NCBI GenBank assembly: GCA_958009055.1
Contig: OY253661.1
Location: forward strand, 248,001-312,000
Reading direction: 5' to 3'
DNA length: 64,000 nt
Source of the DNA: Choricystis sp. odSpoLacu1
Taxonomy: Eukaryota > Chlorophyta > Trebouxiophyceae
Position 1 is the stretch's first letter. Each line of letters starts with the position of its first letter. Positions 60,842-64,000 of the stretch are shown here, piece after piece. Both the position numbers and the translations under genes were made by a program. The notes beneath the pieces were generated by a model, which saw only the letters and a list, made by a program, of their open reading frames with translations, searched no databases and was not told the origin of the DNA.

Positions 60842-62605
60842 ATGCTTCGCGCATTCACCGCTCGCCCGCTCCCCCGCCCCGTGCACGCCGCCGCGGCCCG
60901 CAAGCCGGCGCCCGGCGGTGACGCCGCCCCGGCCAAGAAGGCGGCGGTGAAACGCGGTAAATACGACGCGGGCACAGGCAGCGATGCCGCCGCGCTGCCG
61001 ACAACAAAGTCGGGCCTCACCAAACTCAAAAAGGACGCCCTGGCCGCGGCAGCAGCGGCACGGTCCCTGGACACAGCCGGCAAAACAAAAGACGAGCTGG
61101 TGGTCCAGCTGCTGGCGTCCATCGCAGAAGCGCGCGCGGTCGGCGTGGCCGCGCCGACCGCGGCGGGGGGGCCCGCCGCCGCGTCCCCGCCCGCCGAGGA
61201 GCCAGCGCCGCCGCCGGAAGCCGCCAAGCCGCGCAAAAAGCCGTCGCCGGCGGCGCGGCGGGCGGTGGCGGTGGCCAAGGAGCCTGCGCGCGTGAAGGCG
61301 GCGGCAGCCGCGGCGCCCGCCACTTTGAAATCTGCGCTGCCCTACGGCACCCGCGTCGAGTCGGCGGCCCGACTGGAGCGGCTGCCCAAGTCCACGCTGG
61401 CCGCGTCGTTGGAGGCCAGGGGGATGGCGGTGGGCGGGGGGACCAAGGCCGCGCTTGCTGCGCGCCTGTTTGCCGCTCTTGACGCTGAAGCCGACGTCGC
61501 CGCCGCCGCCGACGCCGCTGCCGCTGAGGCGGCCGCCGACCCGGTGGCCGCCCTGGCGGATGACGTGTACGGCACCGACACCCTGGACGACGACGACGAC
61601 GACGCGCTGACGCGGCCACCGCCCGAGGAAGGGGGCGACCTGCAAGTGTCTGGCTTCACCGTCGTTGACGTCGCTACCGCGGCAGCGTTGGGAGATGACA
61701 TTGACGATTCCGAATGGTTGGATGGCGCGGACGACGAGTTTGGGGAGGAGGACGGCGGCGGCTCCGACGGCGCGCGCCCGCGCTACGCGGCGCGCGCCTT
61801 CCCCGCCCGCTCGCCCGACGCCATCGTGTCGTCGGATGAGGAAGACGAAGATGAAGACGATGACTTGCCTTCTCCTCCGTCGCCCGCGGCGTCGGCCCCC
61901 CCTCAAGCACGCGAGGGCCACGCGGCCGAGCGCGCCGCGCGCCGCGCCGCCTGGAACGCCGACCTCGCCGCCTCCGGCCGCCGCGCCGTCACCGCGGACG
62001 CGGCCTCGGACGACGAGTCAGTGCCCCAGCACGCGACCGCGGCCGCGTTGTTGGCTGAACGGGCGGCTGCTGCGCGGCGTGAGGCGGCGGTCGTCGCAGC
62101 AGAAGTGGCGGCCGAGGACGACACGGCGGCCGGCGTGGCAGAGCAGACAGAGGTGGGCGACCCTCTGACGCCCCTGCCACCCCCACTGCGCAAGCCGCGG
62201 CGAAACAAGGCGGCCCTGAGAGCGCGCGTGGAGGCAGCGCTTGCGCAAGTGGAAACCGCGGCCGCTGCAGTCGACGCCGCTGAAAGCGATGCCGAGGTGG
62301 GGCGGGAGGCGGTGGGCGAGCTGAGGGCAGCCCTGGAGGACCTGCGCGCCGAGCGGGCGACGTGGAAGGCGGCTGCGCCCAAGCCTCGCCCGGCGCGCAG
62401 GGAGACCGCCAAGGCAGCGGCCGAGCGCGCGGCCGCCGCGGCCGCGGAGAAGAGGGCGCTGCAAGCCTCGTTGGCCGCTCTGGAGCATCGGTTGGCCGAC
62501 CTAGATGCCCGGCTGGCGGCCAAGGATCAGGAGGTGGACGAGTTGGAGGCGCGGCTGGCAGCCGCGCGCGCGCGGGCGGCGCGGCGCGACGGGCAGGGGC
62601 CGTGA
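60842..62605 (+). CDS. SAP-domain protein with acidic middle and coiled-coil C-terminus
   Basis: 587 residues, single exon. The N-terminus (MLRAFTARPLPRPVHAAAARK) is a good mitochondrial or plastid presequence. Two SAP-like DNA-binding motifs are visible: LTKLKKDALAAAAAARSLDTAGKTKDELVVQLL and, at about residue 178, LERLPKSTLAASLEARGMAVGGGTKAALAARLF, each with the L-x3-L-x8-GL-x3-G-x-K pattern. Between and after lie Ala/Pro stretches, acidic clusters (LDDDDDDALT, SSDEEDEDEDDDL) and a long Ala/Glu/Arg coiled coil (residues 470-585). An organelle nucleoid or RNA-binding role is inferred. Confidence 0.65.
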   Translation: MLRAFTARPLPRPVHAAAARKPAPGGDAAPAKKAAVKRGKYDAGTGSDAAALPTTKSGLTKLKKDALAAAAAARSLDTAGKTKDELVVQLLASIAEARAVGVAAPTAAGGPAAASPPAEEPAPPPEAAKPRKKPSPAARRAVAVAKEPARVKAAAAAAPATLKSALPYGTRVESAARLERLPKSTLAASLEARGMAVGGGTKAALAARLFAALDAEADVAAAADAAAAEAAADPVAALADDVYGTDTLDDDDDDALTRPPPEEGGDLQVSGFTVVDVATAAALGDDIDDSEWLDGADDEFGEEDGGGSDGARPRYAARAFPARSPDAIVSSDEEDEDEDDDLPSPPSPAASAPPQAREGHAAERAARRAAWNADLAASGRRAVTADAASDDESVPQHATAAALLAERAAAARREAAVVAAEVAAEDDTAAGVAEQTEVGDPLTPLPPPLRKPRRNKAALRARVEAALAQVETAAAAVDAAESDAEVGREAVGELRAALEDLRAERATWKAAAPKPRPARRETAKAAAERAAAAAAEKRALQASLAALEHRLADLDARLAAKDQEVDELEARLAAARARAARRDGQGP

Positions 62606-62904
62606 ATTTTGTTTTTTTGCTGGATGTGTGTGCGGATGAGAGTGAAGAGAGATTGTGCGTGTGTTGGAATCGTGCGCTCTTGTTTGGTGGAAACGCCAAA
62701 GTAAAAACACGGTAAAGAACGAGGGTCTTTTTTTTTACACTAAGGGGGTCGATTTTCTCTCGGTCGTCTGTTGTTTGCGTAGTGCGTCTGCATGCACACA
62801 CTCTCGTACACCCTAACACAGTGAATGAGGAAAGGGAAAGGGGGGGGGGCAGTGCTCTCTTCTCGTACACCCATAGAAAGCAAAACATCACGTCAAAACA
62901 CCAT
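62606..62904. other. Intergenic, tail-to-tail
   Basis: 299 bp between converging genes with T9 and G10 runs and moderate GC. Probably 3' UTRs. No gene seen. Confidence 0.4.
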
Positions 62905-63998
62905 TCAGTGCGCACACCCGCACCCACCCTCCTTGACCTCATCCTTCTTGCCGCCCCCACTCTCAAACCAGCGGTGCGTCCCAAACTCGCGCCCCAGCAC
63001 GTCCACCAGGGACGCCGTCACGCGGGCGCCATTGGTCGCGCCATCGAGCGAGCCGCGCGGCGGCCGCGGGGCGGCCGCCGCGTCGGCGGCGGCGTCCAGG
63101 TCGGCGGGGCAGGTGACCGGGTCGACGAGTTCTTTGAGGAGGCCGTCCGCCAGCGAGTAGATGAGGGCGTGCACGGAGACGGGTTGACCGCGCGCCCACG
63201 CGGCTTGCACGACGGGGGAGGTCGCGACATTGAACAACTGGTGCACCACATTCAGTTCACACAGCGCGGGCCACCGCTCCGCCGCGGGCAGAGCTTTCAG
63301 GGTGGGCGCGTGCCTGTCGCGGGTGGCCCGGATGTCGGAGATCCAGTGGCCCACGTTGCCGCCCGTGGAGGCGGGGAGCTCGAGCGCGCCTTTCACCGCG
63401 CCACACCCATAGTGACCACACACCACCACGTGCTCCACTTTGAGTGCATCCACCGCGTACTCCAGGCACGCCATGCAGTTCATGTCGCGGTGGACGGCCA
63501 GGTTGCCCACGTTGCGCTGCACAAAGACGGCGCCGGGGGGGAGGCCGAGAATCTGGTTGGCCGGCACGCGCGAGTCGGCGCACCCGATCCACAGGTAGCG
63601 GGGGGCTTGCTGGTCGGCCAGCCTGTCGAAGAAGGCGGGGTCGGCCTGCTTTTGGGCGGCGGACCAGCGGCTGTGAGGTGGGTGTGGGGGTTGGTGGGAA
63701 GGTGAGGAGCGGGTGCCAAAGCGCGTTGTAGCCCCATTGACCGTCTGTCGGGCGGCGGTTGCCTCGCGCGCCGCCCTGCCAACTGGTGGGCTAGTCTGCC
63801 ACGACGCATGTGCAGGCCTCCGCGCATAGAAGCCGCGCCTTTAGGGGGCGGGCGCGCGTGGGGGCCCCGCGGCACGCACGGCACCAAGTCAATCCACGCA
63901 CGCAGCCCAATCGCGGGCCGCCCCCGCGCACGCTCTCCGTGCACGCACCGGTTGTTTTCCAGCACGCTGGTGAGCGCGCTGTTAGTGCCGCGTGCCAT
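62905..63998 (-). CDS. Beta-carbonic anhydrase
   Basis: Zinc enzyme interconverting CO2 and bicarbonate. Exon 1 (63998-63949) encodes MARGTNSALTSVLENNR and exon 2 (63670-62905) continues RWSAAQKQADPAFFDRLA in phase across a 278-bp intron (donor GTGCGT, acceptor CACAG). Zinc ligands: IGCADSRVPANQ (Cys, Asp-Arg dyad), VVCGHYGCGAVKGAL (His, Cys). Also VFVQRNVGNLAV, LEYAVDALKVEHV, LNVVHQLFNV and a C-terminal FGTHRWFESGGGKKDEVKEG. About 270 residues. No targeting peptide follows from this start, but the start codon lies 3 bp from the window edge and an upstream exon may exist. Cytosolic, plastid or mitochondrial location is open. Confidence 0.93.
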
Positions 63999-64000
63999 GG

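Noticed and set aside
63800..63998. Third copy of the cysteine-rich family (AIGLRAW at the right edge)
   Set aside because: It lies in the first intron of the carbonic anhydrase and lacks the Cys and His spacing. The IGLR match is chance.

Overview
The window is nuclear DNA from a compact, very GC-rich eukaryote, most likely a unicellular green alga (chlorophyte or prasinophyte grade). The evidence is a set of plastid-type genes (zeaxanthin epoxidase, SufS-type cysteine desulfurase, a Rieske protein, an EttA-type ABCF protein), plant-lineage regulators (an AP2-domain protein, a plant-type tandem CCCH zinc finger, an MS1/MMD1-family PHD protein) and short spliceosomal introns, nearly all GTGAGT...CAG. 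The species cannot be named from the sequence alone. Because GC is so high, all six frames stay open for long stretches. I kept only reading frames supported by family motifs, by splice sites that restore phase, or by a sensible composition.

Layout. 1-9.6 kb: partial CCCH zinc finger (-), leucine-rich repeat membrane protein (+), PDAP1-like phosphoprotein (-), sirtuin-like protein (+), YHM2-type mitochondrial carrier (-). 9.7-18.5 kb: purple acid phosphatase (+), full ABCC transporter (+), Rieske protein (-), ATP12 F1-ATPase assembly factor (-). 18.7-24 kb: possible ATRIP-like coiled-coil protein (+), an unrecognised cysteine-rich two-module gene (-), an alanine-rich membrane-like protein (+). 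24-33.4 kb: ISCA1 (-), DEAD-box helicase with RGG tail (+), GRWD1-type WD40 protein (+), small membrane protein (-), EttA-like ABCF (+), gluconokinase (-). 33.4-41 kb: a fragment of the cysteine-rich family (-), a small unknown gene (-), EI24 homologue (-), neuferricin-like protein (-), SufS (+), MS1-like PHD protein (-). 41-50 kb: AFG2/CIP111 AAA ATPase (+), atypical SDR (-), possible mTERF-like protein (+), COQ7-like protein lacking metal ligands (+), AP2 protein (-), TrmL-like methyltransferase (+), isochorismatase-like hydrolase (+). 50-64 kb: unknown membrane protein (-), possible PsbR-like protein (-), truncated haemoglobin (+), zeaxanthin epoxidase (+), SDS22-like LRR protein (-), OSR1/SPAK-like kinase (+), SAP-domain coiled-coil protein (+), beta-carbonic anhydrase (-).

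The genes do not form one pathway. Themes are organelle biogenesis (ISCA1, SufS, Rieske, ATP12, YHM2, COQ7-like, EttA), photoprotection and carbon supply (zeaxanthin epoxidase, carbonic anhydrase), ribosome and RNA work (GRWD1, AFG2, DEAD-box, TrmL) and signalling (kinase, SDS22, CCCH, AP2, PHD). Many pairs are divergent with 100-300 bp between start codons, often holding CA/TG tracts. Introns are few, short and concentrated near the 5' ends.

Two cautions. Several conserved genes carry single-base frame breaks, mostly in C runs, which look like consensus errors rather than decay. First exons are often inferred from splice phase. I recognised no tRNA, rRNA, CRISPR array, IS element or virus.
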